In this document: positions 9,216 through 17,169 of the stretch, piece by piece
How positions within the stretch are numbered: position 1 is the first letter of the stretch
How the letters are laid out: each line of letters starts with the position of its first letter
Assembly: GCF_900177345.1 (NCBI RefSeq)
Contig: NZ_FWZT01000008.1
Location: 215,768-279,767, forward strand
Reading direction: 5' to 3'
DNA from: Pseudobacteriovorax antillogorgiicola
GTDB lineage: Bacteria > Bdellovibrionota_B > Oligoflexia > Oligoflexales > Oligoflexaceae
DNA length: 64,000 bases
Made by a program: the position numbers and the translations under genes
The notes under the pieces: generated by a model
Seen by the model: only the letters and a program-made list of their open reading frames with translations
Databases searched by the model: none
What the model was told of the DNA's origin: nothing

Positions 9216-11114
9216 ATGCGGCCTAACTATGCAATGCTCATCCTCTATTGGGCGATCCCAGCTCTCTCTCTTGCTAGCGATTATCAGTGGCAAACTAGCG
9301 ATTACGAGGTACTTTTCACCAACCCAACATGCCCCGAAAAACAGTTTGTATCCTACCGCGATCCTGCTCTTGACGAGCGTGTTGAGGATTTTTTTGGTAT
9401 GAAGTTGAGCGATTTGCCGAGTACGGATGTGGATCTCGACAAGGGAATACCAACCGTTGGGGGAGGGTTTCGTAAGACGATTGCTGCTAACACCTCATGC
9501 TCTCGAAGTGATAAACAAGCGTCTGTCTTACCTGCTGCCGAAAACGATCTTCGCACCAAAGATAGCCCCTATGTTCGAGCCTTTCAATGGATAAACCAGG
9601 CACTTGCTGGGGATTCAGTCTTTGTTACGTCGATGTCTTTCAGTGATTCTGACTTTTCTTCTGCACTTTGTGATGCTGCTATTCGCGGAGCGAATGTCAA
9701 GGTTTTCATAAACAGCCCAAAAGTGACAAGCAAGCCTTACACGAATCTTTCTGAGTGCCCAGTGGAAGAAGACCTTGTGACTTTGGTAGGCTATAGTCGA
9801 AAGGGTCGACTCGCTCACATGAAAAGTATTGTCGTCGAATTGAATAATCCTGAGCACCAAGAGCTAAGCGGTAAGGTAAGGTTTAGCTTCCAAAGTGGAA
9901 ATATTTCAGATGGAATGTGGGGCCACCAAGAGAACTGGAATTTTGTGACGCTACCTAAATCTCATTGGGCCGCTCAAGATCATATTTGCCTTCGTGACAC
10001 TATAACAGTTGAGTCCATGAAGAACCTAGGTAACTGGTACTATATGATGAACCAATGCCGTGTCAACCGAGGCATCAATTCAGTGAGGATGGCCGACGTG
10101 AGCTTTATGAACTTCTTTGTGCCAATCTCAGGCGTTAGCGGCTATGATGATGAAGAAGTTTTAGCAGAAACTCTACAAGATGAAGTCGCCAGATCCAGTA
10201 AAGTTCGCATTGCTGCACACTATTTAACAGAAGCAAAATTAATAGCAGCCTTGAAAAAAAGACTCATAGAGGACGAATCTTTCAGCGTAGAACTTTTGCT
10301 GGATGATGAACTAGCCTGGTCTCGAATTACCTACTCGCGACAGAACCCAATAGTTGATGAACTCAATAATCGATACTTCGCACCATCGGATTTCACAAAA
10401 AAATGCTTTTGGGGAAAAACGGAGGAAGAAGCAGATAAGTGTTGGCGAAACAAGTTTGGTCCCGATCAGTACGGCCCTATTTATAGCAACCTAGTCGCCA
10501 ATGGCGCAGAAGTTAAATTCTTTGAAGCAAACCACATGGAAGGCTTGCTATTCCACCACAAGTTCATCATCTTCGAATACAAAGAACCATACCAGGGATA
10601 TAAGGGTAGTGTCTTTACAGGAGCCGGAAATCTATCCTCTTCTGGCTTCACCAAAAACTTCGAAAATTACTATCTCGTCCGCGTTCCCCATGTTGTGACA
10701 GAGTTTAATCGTCAGTATGACGAGCTAAAACGAAAAGCTGTCTATGAATCAGAACTGCCAATCACATGGAACTACACCGCTGAGCCCATACTTGATCAGG
10801 AGAGCGGCAACGGTGACGAGGATGGCGACGAAGGCGAAGGTGGTGAAAGCCAGGAGAATGCGTTAGAAGCGGGAGTCAAGTACGAGATCATCCTAGGTGG
10901 GAATAATCTTCCTCAGGATGGTAGCAGCCTTAAGGCTTTGATTAAGAATCTGGCAGCCTTTCCTTCTGGCAGCTCTGTATTCAAGAACAGTTATCGTGTG
11001 GTAGGTTCAGATGTTGCGATTGCCGTTTCTCCTAGTCTGTCGATGACTCGGATGGACATCGTAAATGCGTTACAAGATGCTAATTTAGTGTTAGGCCGAA
11101 TCACAAAGCTATAG
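9216..11114 (+). CDS. exported phospholipase D-like protein with two HxK motifs
   Basis: 632 aa from the ATG at 9216, chosen because GGAG lies 6 nt upstream and a good signal peptide follows (MRPNYAMLILYWAIPALSLA). Two phospholipase D half-sites are visible: LAHMKSIVVELNN with QSGNIS at about residue 200-225, and FHHKFIIFEYKE with TGAGNLSSSG at about 445-470. In both the usual HxK(x4)D has Glu in place of Asp. A Gly/Glu/Asp-rich linker (about 530-550) precedes a C-terminal domain of about 85 residues. Exported members hydrolyse phosphodiesters in phospholipids or nucleic acids; the substrate is unknown here. It is monocistronic. Confidence 0.8.
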   Translation: MRPNYAMLILYWAIPALSLASDYQWQTSDYEVLFTNPTCPEKQFVSYRDPALDERVEDFFGMKLSDLPSTDVDLDKGIPTVGGGFRKTIAANTSCSRSDKQASVLPAAENDLRTKDSPYVRAFQWINQALAGDSVFVTSMSFSDSDFSSALCDAAIRGANVKVFINSPKVTSKPYTNLSECPVEEDLVTLVGYSRKGRLAHMKSIVVELNNPEHQELSGKVRFSFQSGNISDGMWGHQENWNFVTLPKSHWAAQDHICLRDTITVESMKNLGNWYYMMNQCRVNRGINSVRMADVSFMNFFVPISGVSGYDDEEVLAETLQDEVARSSKVRIAAHYLTEAKLIAALKKRLIEDESFSVELLLDDELAWSRITYSRQNPIVDELNNRYFAPSDFTKKCFWGKTEEEADKCWRNKFGPDQYGPIYSNLVANGAEVKFFEANHMEGLLFHHKFIIFEYKEPYQGYKGSVFTGAGNLSSSGFTKNFENYYLVRVPHVVTEFNRQYDELKRKAVYESELPITWNYTAEPILDQESGNGDEDGDEGEGGESQENALEAGVKYEIILGGNNLPQDGSSLKALIKNLAAFPSGSSVFKNSYRVVGSDVAIAVSPSLSMTRMDIVNALQDANLVLGRITKL

Positions 11115-11116
11115 CT

Positions 11117-11413
11117 TTTAAGCTTGCCAAGGGGCCTTTCCAGGCCCATGCCTTCAACAAGATTCTAACTGCTGATCTACGCTTCGATCAGCTTATACTC
11201 ACTGACAACGTTGGTGCGATTATCGTCACCTCAATCGGTGGAGATACTCAACAAATTATTTCTCCATCTCCAAGTTCCGCAACCCGGCGATATATACAAG
11301 CGAAGCCATTTGGTCGCAGTAATCTAGCTCTACTTGCATCCGATGGGGATATCGACTTTCTAGTACGCGATACAAAACGGAAAGTGGGGATTCGGGAGTT
11401 CAATTTATTCTAA
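11117..11413 (+). pseudogene. open reading fragment with no start codon
   Basis: Directly after the phospholipase gene, another frame is open for about 99 codons to TAA at 11411 and looks protein-like (HAFNKILTADLRFDQLIL, then RSNLALLASDGDIDFLVRD). No ATG, GTG or TTG lies in frame upstream before the previous stop. I read it as the C-terminal remnant of a lost gene or a frameshifted extension of the phospholipase protein. No family is recognised. Confidence 0.3.
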
Positions 11414-11772
11414 GATTCAATGTGATGTCTTTGAAGACACATTATTTACACTGATTGATGAAAAATTTTGGGTCTGGGGGGAATGTGTCATCAATCTGCT
11501 GTCATTCTGGATTCCGGACACTGGCAGGTGAGCCATTATACCGACGACAGTGATATTGATAGTCATGTAGTTTCTGATAAGTTTAACGAAAGTAAAGTCG
11601 TTAAATTAGAAACAAAATATTTCATACTAACAAGTTATCAACGCCTCAACTCAGAGCTCAACCAAACTACAGAGCACAATCTACTAATTTCTTTGCCTGA
11701 TTTAGCATCGGCTGACACTCCAGATATATTTCTAATCTTAAGCACTGGCTATATAACCCTTCTGACAAAATC

Positions 11773-12516
11773 TTGCTAAAATTCAATGAGAAGAATAAGC
11801 CAGAAAAGGTAAATCTTGCGGGTCTGCGCATTCTTGTGGTGGAAGATGGCGACGACAATCAGGAAATTTTTCGGCGCTTCTTAGAGGCTGCCCACGGCAG
11901 AGTTAGCATCGCAACCTCTGGCAAGGATGCTATCGAACTCTTTCCATCAGAAGCCTTCGACTTGATTCTGATGGATATTCAATTACCAGAAATCAATGGC
12001 TACGAAACCACGCGAGAAATTCGAAAGCGGGGCTTTCCTGGCCCGATTCTAGCTGTTACAGCCAATGCCATGAAAGGTGAGCGCGAGCGATGTCTGGCAG
12101 CTCAATGTGATGACTATCTTTCGAAACCGGTAAACTTTGAAAGGTTGTTTAAAATGATTCAGAAACACTGCCAAGTGAAACTTGATCAGGATCAGCAGGT
12201 GATTCTCTCAGACTATCAAGATGACCCCCGCGTGGCGCCCCTGCTTGAGCAGTACGCCAAAGGCCTAGAAGATAAGGTAAATCGCCTCCACACATCCCTT
12301 GTGGAGCAGGATTGGACCACCATTCGAACCATCTCCCACCAGGTTCGCGGTAGTTGCAGCCACTACGGTTATCCCATCCTAGAAGGCTACTTTGAAGAGC
12401 TGGAAGAGCATGCCATGCAAGACTTGCCGAGCCCCGACCAGATGAAAAAACAAATTGATTTCATTGAACAATTGAAAGACAGTATTGGCAGCGGGTTAAC
12501 GATGACACATAGGTAG
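11773..12516 (+). CDS. receiver-Hpt protein, probably the tail of a hybrid histidine kinase
   Basis: About 247 aa. The receiver domain (about 17-135) shows LRILVVEDGDDNQEI, the phospho-acceptor Asp in LILMDIQLPEINGYE, AVTANAMKGE and the conserved Lys in DDYLSKPVN. A histidine phosphotransfer domain (about 155-235) carries the His in ISHQVRGSCSHYG. No ATG precedes the receiver; the frame is open back to 11716 and the only candidate is TTG at 11773 with no ribosome-binding site. REC-Hpt pairs normally end hybrid kinases, so the kinase half has probably been lost. It ends 2 bp before the sigma54 regulator, its probable phosphorelay partner. Confidence 0.75.
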   Translation: MLKFNEKNKPEKVNLAGLRILVVEDGDDNQEIFRRFLEAAHGRVSIATSGKDAIELFPSEAFDLILMDIQLPEINGYETTREIRKRGFPGPILAVTANAMKGERERCLAAQCDDYLSKPVNFERLFKMIQKHCQVKLDQDQQVILSDYQDDPRVAPLLEQYAKGLEDKVNRLHTSLVEQDWTTIRTISHQVRGSCSHYGYPILEGYFEELEEHAMQDLPSPDQMKKQIDFIEQLKDSIGSGLTMTHR

Positions 12517-12518
12517 GT

Positions 12519-13880
12519 ATGAATAAGGCAAAGTTACTGATTATTGATGATGATGTTGATTTTGTATCGATAATGAAAAACTTCCTGAGTTTTGAGGGCT
12601 TTGAGTGCGACTCGGTGGGGAAGCTCTCTGAAGTGCCTGCAACCCTTGAAGAAAGCAAGTACGATGGAGTTTTACTCGATATCTTCCTCGATCAAAGTAG
12701 CGGCCTTGATCTTCTGCCACTGATTCAAGAAAAGCAGCCTTTCGCCAAGATCATCGTCGTAACGTCTCGGTCCACGGTGCCGCTGGCCGTTGGCTCCATG
12801 GAAGCGGGAGCCTATTCCTTTCTAGAGAAAACCACTGATCCAGGCTCGTTGGTGGCTGCGGTTCGCGACCGACTCTTTCGAGAAGACATCAGCCAGATCA
12901 ATGCAGATTTCGATCACCTCGGGATTATCGGGGAAAGCGATCGCATTAAAGAACTTATCGCTCAGATCCATCAAATCCAGGCCTTCGACACCAGTATTCT
13001 CATTCTGGGTGAATCAGGAACTGGTAAGGAGTTAGTCGCCAAGGCTATCCACGCTGCTTCCAAGAGGAAGGGCGGTCGTTTCGAGGCTATCAACTGTGGA
13101 GCGATTCCGGAAAACTTACTGGAGAGCGAACTTTTTGGCTTCAAAAAGGGAGCCTTTACCGATGCTAAGACCGATAAGAAGGGCTTGTTTGAGCTTTGTG
13201 CTGGAGGCACCATCTTTCTTGATGAAATCGGGGAGATGCCTTTGGCAATGCAGGTGAAAATCCTGCGGGTCCTCCAAGAGGGGGAGGTGCGGCCGATCGG
13301 CTCTGATCGAAGCATCAAGACCGACACCAGAATTATTGCGGCGACCCATCGCAACCTTGAACAAGAGATCGAATCCGGTGGCTTTCGCGAGGATTTATAC
13401 TACCGCTTGTCTGTGATGCCCATACATATCCCACCATTAAGGGAGCGTTTGCATGATATTGCTCCACTGGGGAAGTTTTTTGCGACATCTATTTGCAAGC
13501 GTTATGGAATCCCGCCCTTAGAGTTTACCGAGAGTGATATGGCCTTGCTTCAGTCTTACCACTGGCCGGGCAATATCAGGGAGCTGCAAAATGCCATCGA
13601 GCGAGCCATAATCATGGCCAAGGGAGGCCGACTCAATTTCGAGCCATGGCTTAGCTCACGAAAACCTAAGAAGCAAGATGATCAAGCCCCGGTGGAAGCG
13701 CCTTTTATCTTCAATTTTGATGAGGCCAAGGAGGAGTTCGAAAAGAACTACATCTCGATGCTCCTTAAGAATACCAAGGGTAATGTTGCTGAAGCAGCAA
13801 GGCTATCAGGCAAGTTTAGATCGGATATCTATCGGATTCTAGAGCGGTATGGCTTGAAATCAACGGACTTCAAGCCATAG
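12519..13880 (+). CDS. sigma54-dependent response regulator, NtrC family
   Basis: 453 aa with the full REC-AAA+-HTH layout. The receiver (1-115) has DDDVDF and Asp in GVLLDIFLD. The AAA+ domain (about 135-370) has Walker A GESGTGKE near 163, the sigma54-contact loop as GAFTDA near 210 instead of GAFTGA, Walker B GGTIFLDEIGEMP near 232 and the arginine-finger region FREDLYYRLSVMPIHIPPLRER. The Fis-type HTH is C-terminal (NTKGNVAEAARLSGKFRSDI). It should activate sigma54 promoters after phosphorylation, presumably by the upstream REC-Hpt protein. The ATG at 12519 follows AGGTAGGT closely. Confidence 0.93.
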   Translation: MNKAKLLIIDDDVDFVSIMKNFLSFEGFECDSVGKLSEVPATLEESKYDGVLLDIFLDQSSGLDLLPLIQEKQPFAKIIVVTSRSTVPLAVGSMEAGAYSFLEKTTDPGSLVAAVRDRLFREDISQINADFDHLGIIGESDRIKELIAQIHQIQAFDTSILILGESGTGKELVAKAIHAASKRKGGRFEAINCGAIPENLLESELFGFKKGAFTDAKTDKKGLFELCAGGTIFLDEIGEMPLAMQVKILRVLQEGEVRPIGSDRSIKTDTRIIAATHRNLEQEIESGGFREDLYYRLSVMPIHIPPLRERLHDIAPLGKFFATSICKRYGIPPLEFTESDMALLQSYHWPGNIRELQNAIERAIIMAKGGRLNFEPWLSSRKPKKQDDQAPVEAPFIFNFDEAKEEFEKNYISMLLKNTKGNVAEAARLSGKFRSDIYRILERYGLKSTDFKP

Positions 13881-13902
13881 CTTATGACTACTTAGAAAGA
13901 TT

Positions 13903-14301
13903 TTAAGAGGCGCCACAGGAGCGTTTGAGGCTTGCCACGGTGATGCTTTCAACAGCGTCTTCACTCGCTCGGTAGATGTGAGACTTGAGTCGTTCGCAGA
14001 AGCCTACGTAACGATACTCGGCTTTGTCTACCTGAGTGATATCTGTGGGGCATTTGCCGACTTTGTAATCCTTATCATCCCAATGGTCCTTAATGTCTGA
14101 ACCAAAAAGCACATCTTCTACACACTCTAAATAAGGCGGACGAAAGTCGTCTCCACCAACCACTTCGAAGGTGTAAACCCCATAAGACTCGTCATCCTCA
14201 AGGCCAGCTATATCGCTGGGAACTACTACATTTGTAGGACGTTCTTTAGTACAAGAGATACCAGCTAGGGAAGCGATTATAATCCATGGAAACAATTTCA
14301 T
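13903..14301 (-). CDS. small Cys-rich lipoprotein, 132 aa
   Basis: The frame is open much further upstream, but ATG at 14301 is preceded by AAAGGAG with 7 nt spacing and opens a lipoprotein signal, MKLFPWIIIASLAGISCTKE, with lipobox AGISC. The mature part is acidic (PSDIAGLEDDESYGVYTF) and has paired Cys residues (LECVED, GKCPTDI, FCERLKS, RSCGAS), which suggests disulfides. I do not recognise a family. It converges on the sigma54 regulator gene with a 22-bp gap and lies divergent to the 14516 gene. Confidence 0.7.
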   Translation of the reverse strand: MKLFPWIIIASLAGISCTKERPTNVVVPSDIAGLEDDESYGVYTFEVVGGDDFRPPYLECVEDVLFGSDIKDHWDDKDYKVGKCPTDITQVDKAEYRYVGFCERLKSHIYRASEDAVESITVASLKRSCGAS

Positions 14302-14515
14302 GATCTTGACTCCTTTATCAAACTCGTCTTGAAAATGCAGGAATTGAGCCAAGGATCTTGCTGATTGCCTATGCATCATTCTGCTACATCTCGTCAGGAT
14401 ATTGCTACGGAGTGTGACCGTGTAGTTGGCTAAAAAGGGCATGAGTCGGGCAAAAAACTTTGGCCCCGTCTTTGCAATAACGAAAGGGACATAACCTTTT
14501 AGGGAGAAGACCCCC

Positions 14516-14797
14516 ATGTTAAGTGCAAAAATTTTAGTGTCGATTGGTTTCCTAGGTTTCGCAGTCACTGGACTCGGAAACACCGATGTGACGAAAGCAC
14601 CAGCAAAGGCGGCGTCAAAGCAAGAAAAGCTAGTCAAAATGACTTTCGAGGCTTGTTGTGACGATAAATACGGTGACTCAACCGCTTGTCACAAGGCTCC
14701 CAACGTAACCGACAAGTCGCGCAAAGTGAACGGCGCGAATGTTAAGAAAGAGTGTTACGAGGACTACGAAGATGATTCTTCCTTCATGGGTGAATAA
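14516..14797 (+). CDS. small exported Cys-containing protein, 93 aa
   Basis: ATG at 14516 follows AGGGAGAAG. The signal peptide MLSAKILVSIGFLGFAVTGL leads to a mature chain with a Lys/Ala stretch and a cluster EACCDDKYGDSTACHKAPN with a later Cys (KKECYEDYEDD). The end is acidic. It is small, exported and probably disulfide-bonded. No family is recognised. A strong intrinsic terminator follows at 14839-14866, so it is a single-gene transcription unit. Confidence 0.65.
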   Translation: MLSAKILVSIGFLGFAVTGLGNTDVTKAPAKAASKQEKLVKMTFEACCDDKYGDSTACHKAPNVTDKSRKVNGANVKKECYEDYEDDSSFMGE

Positions 14798-14838
14798 TCA
14801 TCTCGTGAGACTCATCCCCGATAGATAGAGTCTTCGAA

Positions 14839-14866
14839 CGCCGGCTAATCCTAGCCGGCGTTTTTC
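14839..14866 (+). terminator. intrinsic terminator after the 14516 gene
   Basis: CGCCGGCTA (14839-14847) pairs perfectly with TAGCCGGCG (14852-14860) across the 4-nt loop ATCC and is followed by TTTTT at 14861-14865. Confidence 0.92.
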
Positions 14867-14962
14867 GTTTGCTCCCAGGAAAAGAAAATCCCATCACCCT
14901 AGCTACTGTGGGATAGATGCTGCTTACTAGCTAGTAGTCTAACTTAGAAAGAGGATACATCT

Positions 14963-15226
14963 ATGACTATCAAATCCTTCATCGCAAGCCTCGCTGTTTC
15001 AACCGCGTTGGTGGCCAGTCCGGGTTTTGCAAAAAAGTGGTGCTGCCAGGTGGATGGTAAAGTCCACTTCGTCGAAGGTAGCAAAAAGAAGATGTGTGTT
15101 AAGTCGAAAAAGGCTCCATCGGCAAGTTCAAAGCCCAAGTCAAAGCATAGCAAGTACTTTGCTTCTTGCGAGCAGGCTGGCGGAACTTGGATGGCAAAAG
15201 GCAAGAAGACGGCTCAGAAGAAATAA
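14963..15226 (+). CDS. small exported basic protein, 87 aa
   Basis: ATG at 14963 has AGAGGA upstream. The signal peptide MTIKSFIASLAVSTALVASP (cleavage probably after GFA) is followed by a Lys-rich chain with four Cys: KKWCCQVDGK, KKKMCVKSKK and FASCEQAGGTWM. Net charge is very high and the middle is low-complexity (PSASSKPKSKHSK). It may bind anionic surface polymers, but that is a guess. It resembles the 14516 gene in size, export and Cys content. A terminator-like hairpin follows, and immediately beyond it lies the ssrA 3'-end repeat. Confidence 0.65.
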   Translation: MTIKSFIASLAVSTALVASPGFAKKWCCQVDGKVHFVEGSKKKMCVKSKKAPSASSKPKSKHSKYFASCEQAGGTWMAKGKKTAQKK

Positions 15227-15272
15227 TTGGTATGGGGCTCACTTGAGCCTTGAGATGGTGCGGGATGGTTTA

Positions 15273-15311
15273 AGGCCGGGAGCCCTTGTGGGTCTCGGCC
15301 GGCGTTTTTTT
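15273..15311 (+). terminator. intrinsic terminator after the 14963 gene
   Basis: An imperfect hairpin between GGCCGGGAGCCC (from 15273) and GGGTCTCGGCC (to 15300) is followed by a T tract at 15305-15311. The T tract runs into the ssrA-end repeat. Confidence 0.7.
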
Positions 15312-15335
15312 GGTGGAGGCGGCGGGAATCGAACC
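15311..15335 (-). other. ssrA (tmRNA) 3'-end fragment: probable island attachment site
   Basis: Read on the minus strand, 25 bases begin GGTTCGATTCCCGCC and end CTCCACCA. That is the T-loop, 3' T-stem strand, acceptor strand and CCA end of a bacterial tmRNA. Upstream bases do not complete the T stem (CCAGG faces CCCGC), and no 5' half (for example an acceptor strand pairing with CGCCTCC) occurs in the next 400 bp, so this is not a complete gene. Such 3'-end copies are left when an integrase-borne element inserts at ssrA. The orientation places the ancestral flank to the left and the inserted DNA to the right. Confidence 0.72.
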
Positions 15336-15563
15336 TGGAAAAAGAAATGCCAAACATGCCAAGGTGTTGTAAACCTTAAGTTTTCATCTTAGAGAAATGA
15401 TGTCAGGGGTTCCGGAGGAGCGGGCTTACGTACTTACACCGAATGGGTTGGGATAGAATTGGCAGCAAAACAGAAGTCAGAAGGAGGATCCCAACTGGTA
15501 CAATTAAGAATACGAATATAGAGGGGATGAGGGTGAGGTACCCGCAACAAATGATAGGCCTAG

Positions 15564-16017
15564 ATGAAACAAAACAAAATCCAAAGACTCACGGAATCAG
15601 ATCTTCCGATTTATAGGCAGCTTTTAGCGCTCTTCGCCAAGGAATTTGATGAAAACGAAACATATCTAGGTGCTCAGCCCAGTGATACGTATGCCCGGAC
15701 TCTTCTTGGTAACGAAGACGTGATTTTTCTTGTTGAACAAAAAGAGTCTGAGGTGATCGGCGGTCTTGTGGCCTATGTTCTACGCAAGTTTGAGCAGGAG
15801 CGCAGTGAACTCTATATTTATGACTTGGCAGTAAGGAGCGAAAGCTGCCGTCAGGGAGTGGCTACAAGGCTTATCGAAAATTTACACCCTCATTGCCAGT
15901 GCTGTTGGTGCTTGGGTAATCTATGTACAAGCAGACCATGGTGATGATCCCGCTATTAAGCTGTACGAGTCCCTGGGGGTAAAGGAGAACGTTCTGCACT
16001 TTGACATCAAACCATAA
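15564..16017 (+). pseudogene. AAC(3)-I-like aminoglycoside N-acetyltransferase, frameshifted
   Basis: The first 110 codons match the GNAT fold of AAC(3)-I enzymes: LLALFAKEFDENETYLG, FEQERSELYIYDLAV (a signature of the family) and the acetyl-CoA loop [13 protein letters not shown]. The frame then shifts: the remaining codons, [17 protein letters not shown] to [17 protein letters not shown], lie in the next frame and end at TAA 16015-16017. One extra C in the CCC of 'caccctcatt' (about 15888) explains it. The repaired protein would be about 150 aa, the family's usual length, and would acetylate the 3-amino group of gentamicin-type drugs. As it stands the protein ends with an unrelated 16-residue tail. 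Confidence 0.8.
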
Positions 16018-16067
16018 AATATCGCGGTCGAACTAGCGAACGTTTAGTTTGAATTGTCTCATTTCAA

Positions 16068-16418
16068 TCATTCGCAACTATTTTTAGGCTTCTTTGGCAG
16101 AGTCTTTGTAAAAGACAGGCCTAGTTCGATCCACTTCGCAAGCGCCGCTTTGGTTTTGTAGCCATCGGGATCAACAAACACCAATCCCTTCATTGGCTTT
16201 CCGGTAATATCCATTGGTCGAGCATGTTTAAGTTCTAACACTTCTTCATGTTTTTCGGGACCAACCCTGACCGACAAGCCATGTTTGAGGTCTGCTCCAC
16301 ACATCATGTTTCCATAGTGCATAAAGCAGAGCCCCCCAAACATATTCTGCTCTGTGATACCTCTTTTGCCTTTTAGGACTTATCTGATTCTTTGGTTTAG
16401 CTTCTCATCGTGTGCCAT
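16068..16418 (-). pseudogene. TfoX N-terminal-domain protein with an in-frame stop
   Basis: Residues from MFGGLCFMHYGNMMCGADL through SVRVGPEKHEEVLEL and ARPMDITGKPMKGLVFVDP are typical of stand-alone TfoX_N proteins. The normal N terminus is present upstream: ATG at 16418 gives MAHDEKLNQRIR, then a TAA at 16380-16382 (codon 13), then VLKGKRGITEQN runs in frame into MFGG. The gene is intact apart from this nonsense codon. Translation could restart at the ATG at 16343 to give a 91-aa protein lacking the first helix. Stand-alone TfoX_N proteins are small and poorly characterised; TfoX itself promotes competence. Confidence 0.78.
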
Positions 16419-16424
16419 TAAATC

Positions 16425-16946
16425 TCAACCGCTTTCTGCTAAGGTTTTCAGTGCTTGGTTCATAGAGTCCAGCATTTTTGGGACATTAGTTTGAACCTGT
16501 CCCCACATCATGGGCACCATCAACCCACTGAACGTTTCTTTATGAACGAGCCGGGTTCCAGAATCTGTCTTTTCTAGCTCAATGACCTTTCCATTTGTGA
16601 ATACAAACCCAGCCATCATGGTTGCGCGCCAACTAAGATTTCTGGGCTCTTCAAAAACAGTGATAACAGGTTCATACTTCGGTCCAGCCTTACTTTTGTC
16701 GCCGATCTCACCACACATGGTAATACTTAGCTTTGAACCTAACGAGGCAGTTCCATTGGACTGGTTGATTATCGGGCTCCACTCCTGCCACCCTTCAATA
16801 TCGGTTACTATTTCCCAGACTTTTTCTACTGGAGCGGCTATTTCTATCTCAGTGCTTATTTCACGCATGTCATTGCCTTTCAGCCATAGCCCAGCGAGCA
16901 CAACAAACAGTAGAGTTGGAATGGCAATTAATATTTTCTTCTTCAT
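16425..16946 (-). CDS. membrane-anchored SRPBCC (polyketide cyclase/dehydrase-like) protein
   Basis: 173 aa. One N-terminal membrane helix (MKKKILIAIPTLLFVVLAGL) is followed by a START/SRPBCC fold: STEIEIAAPVEKVWEIVTDI, then EGWQEWSPII, PKYEPVITVFEEPRNLSW, and a long C-terminal helix. The fold forms a cavity for hydrophobic ligands; no catalytic residue can be inferred. It lies just upstream (same strand) of the TfoX_N gene, and directly downstream of the remnant of another SRPBCC gene, so this pair may once have been a small operon. This is one of few apparently intact genes in the island. Confidence 0.78.
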   Translation of the reverse strand: MKKKILIAIPTLLFVVLAGLWLKGNDMREISTEIEIAAPVEKVWEIVTDIEGWQEWSPIINQSNGTASLGSKLSITMCGEIGDKSKAGPKYEPVITVFEEPRNLSWRATMMAGFVFTNGKVIELEKTDSGTRLVHKETFSGLMVPMMWGQVQTNVPKMLDSMNQALKTLAESG

Positions 16947-16959
16947 GCTGCAGTCCTTT

Positions 16960-17095
16960 TAGGTCTATTTCAGCTTTTGGGACAACACCACTCAGGTGTT
17001 GAAAAGTTCTATTTGGTTATGGAATCACGTGTTGTCCATGCTTCCCATACCATCCTGATTGGAGCATTTACGGTTGTCGCAATTGCTATTTTCAC
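16960..17095 (-). pseudogene. AHSA1/SRPBCC-family gene remnant
   Basis: GTG at 17095 with AAAAAGGAG upstream opens the frame MKIAIATTVNAPIRMVWEAW, characteristic of AHSA1-type SRPBCC proteins. A TAG at 17009-17011 (codon 29) replaces the expected Trp of 'ITKWNF'. Reading on gives NFSTPEWCCPK, after which a one-base shift is needed to restore the expected acidic continuation (AEID). Only about 45 codons of an expected 140-150 remain before the next gene starts. It is clearly dead. Confidence 0.6.
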
Positions 17096-17169
17096 TTTTA
17101 ACTCCTTTTTCGTGAGGCAGAGGTTCGGTGAATGCTTGGATGTTTGTTCACTTCTTTCACTAACTCCTT

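Noticed and set aside
11468..11779. 103-aa open frame before the REC-Hpt gene
   Set aside because: It has no ribosome-binding site, no recognisable motif and overlaps the end of a frame that leads into the REC domain. The composition is not convincingly coding.
15311..15420. Complete tRNA or tmRNA gene
   Set aside because: Only the 3' end is present; the T stem does not pair and no 5' acceptor strand was found within several hundred bases.
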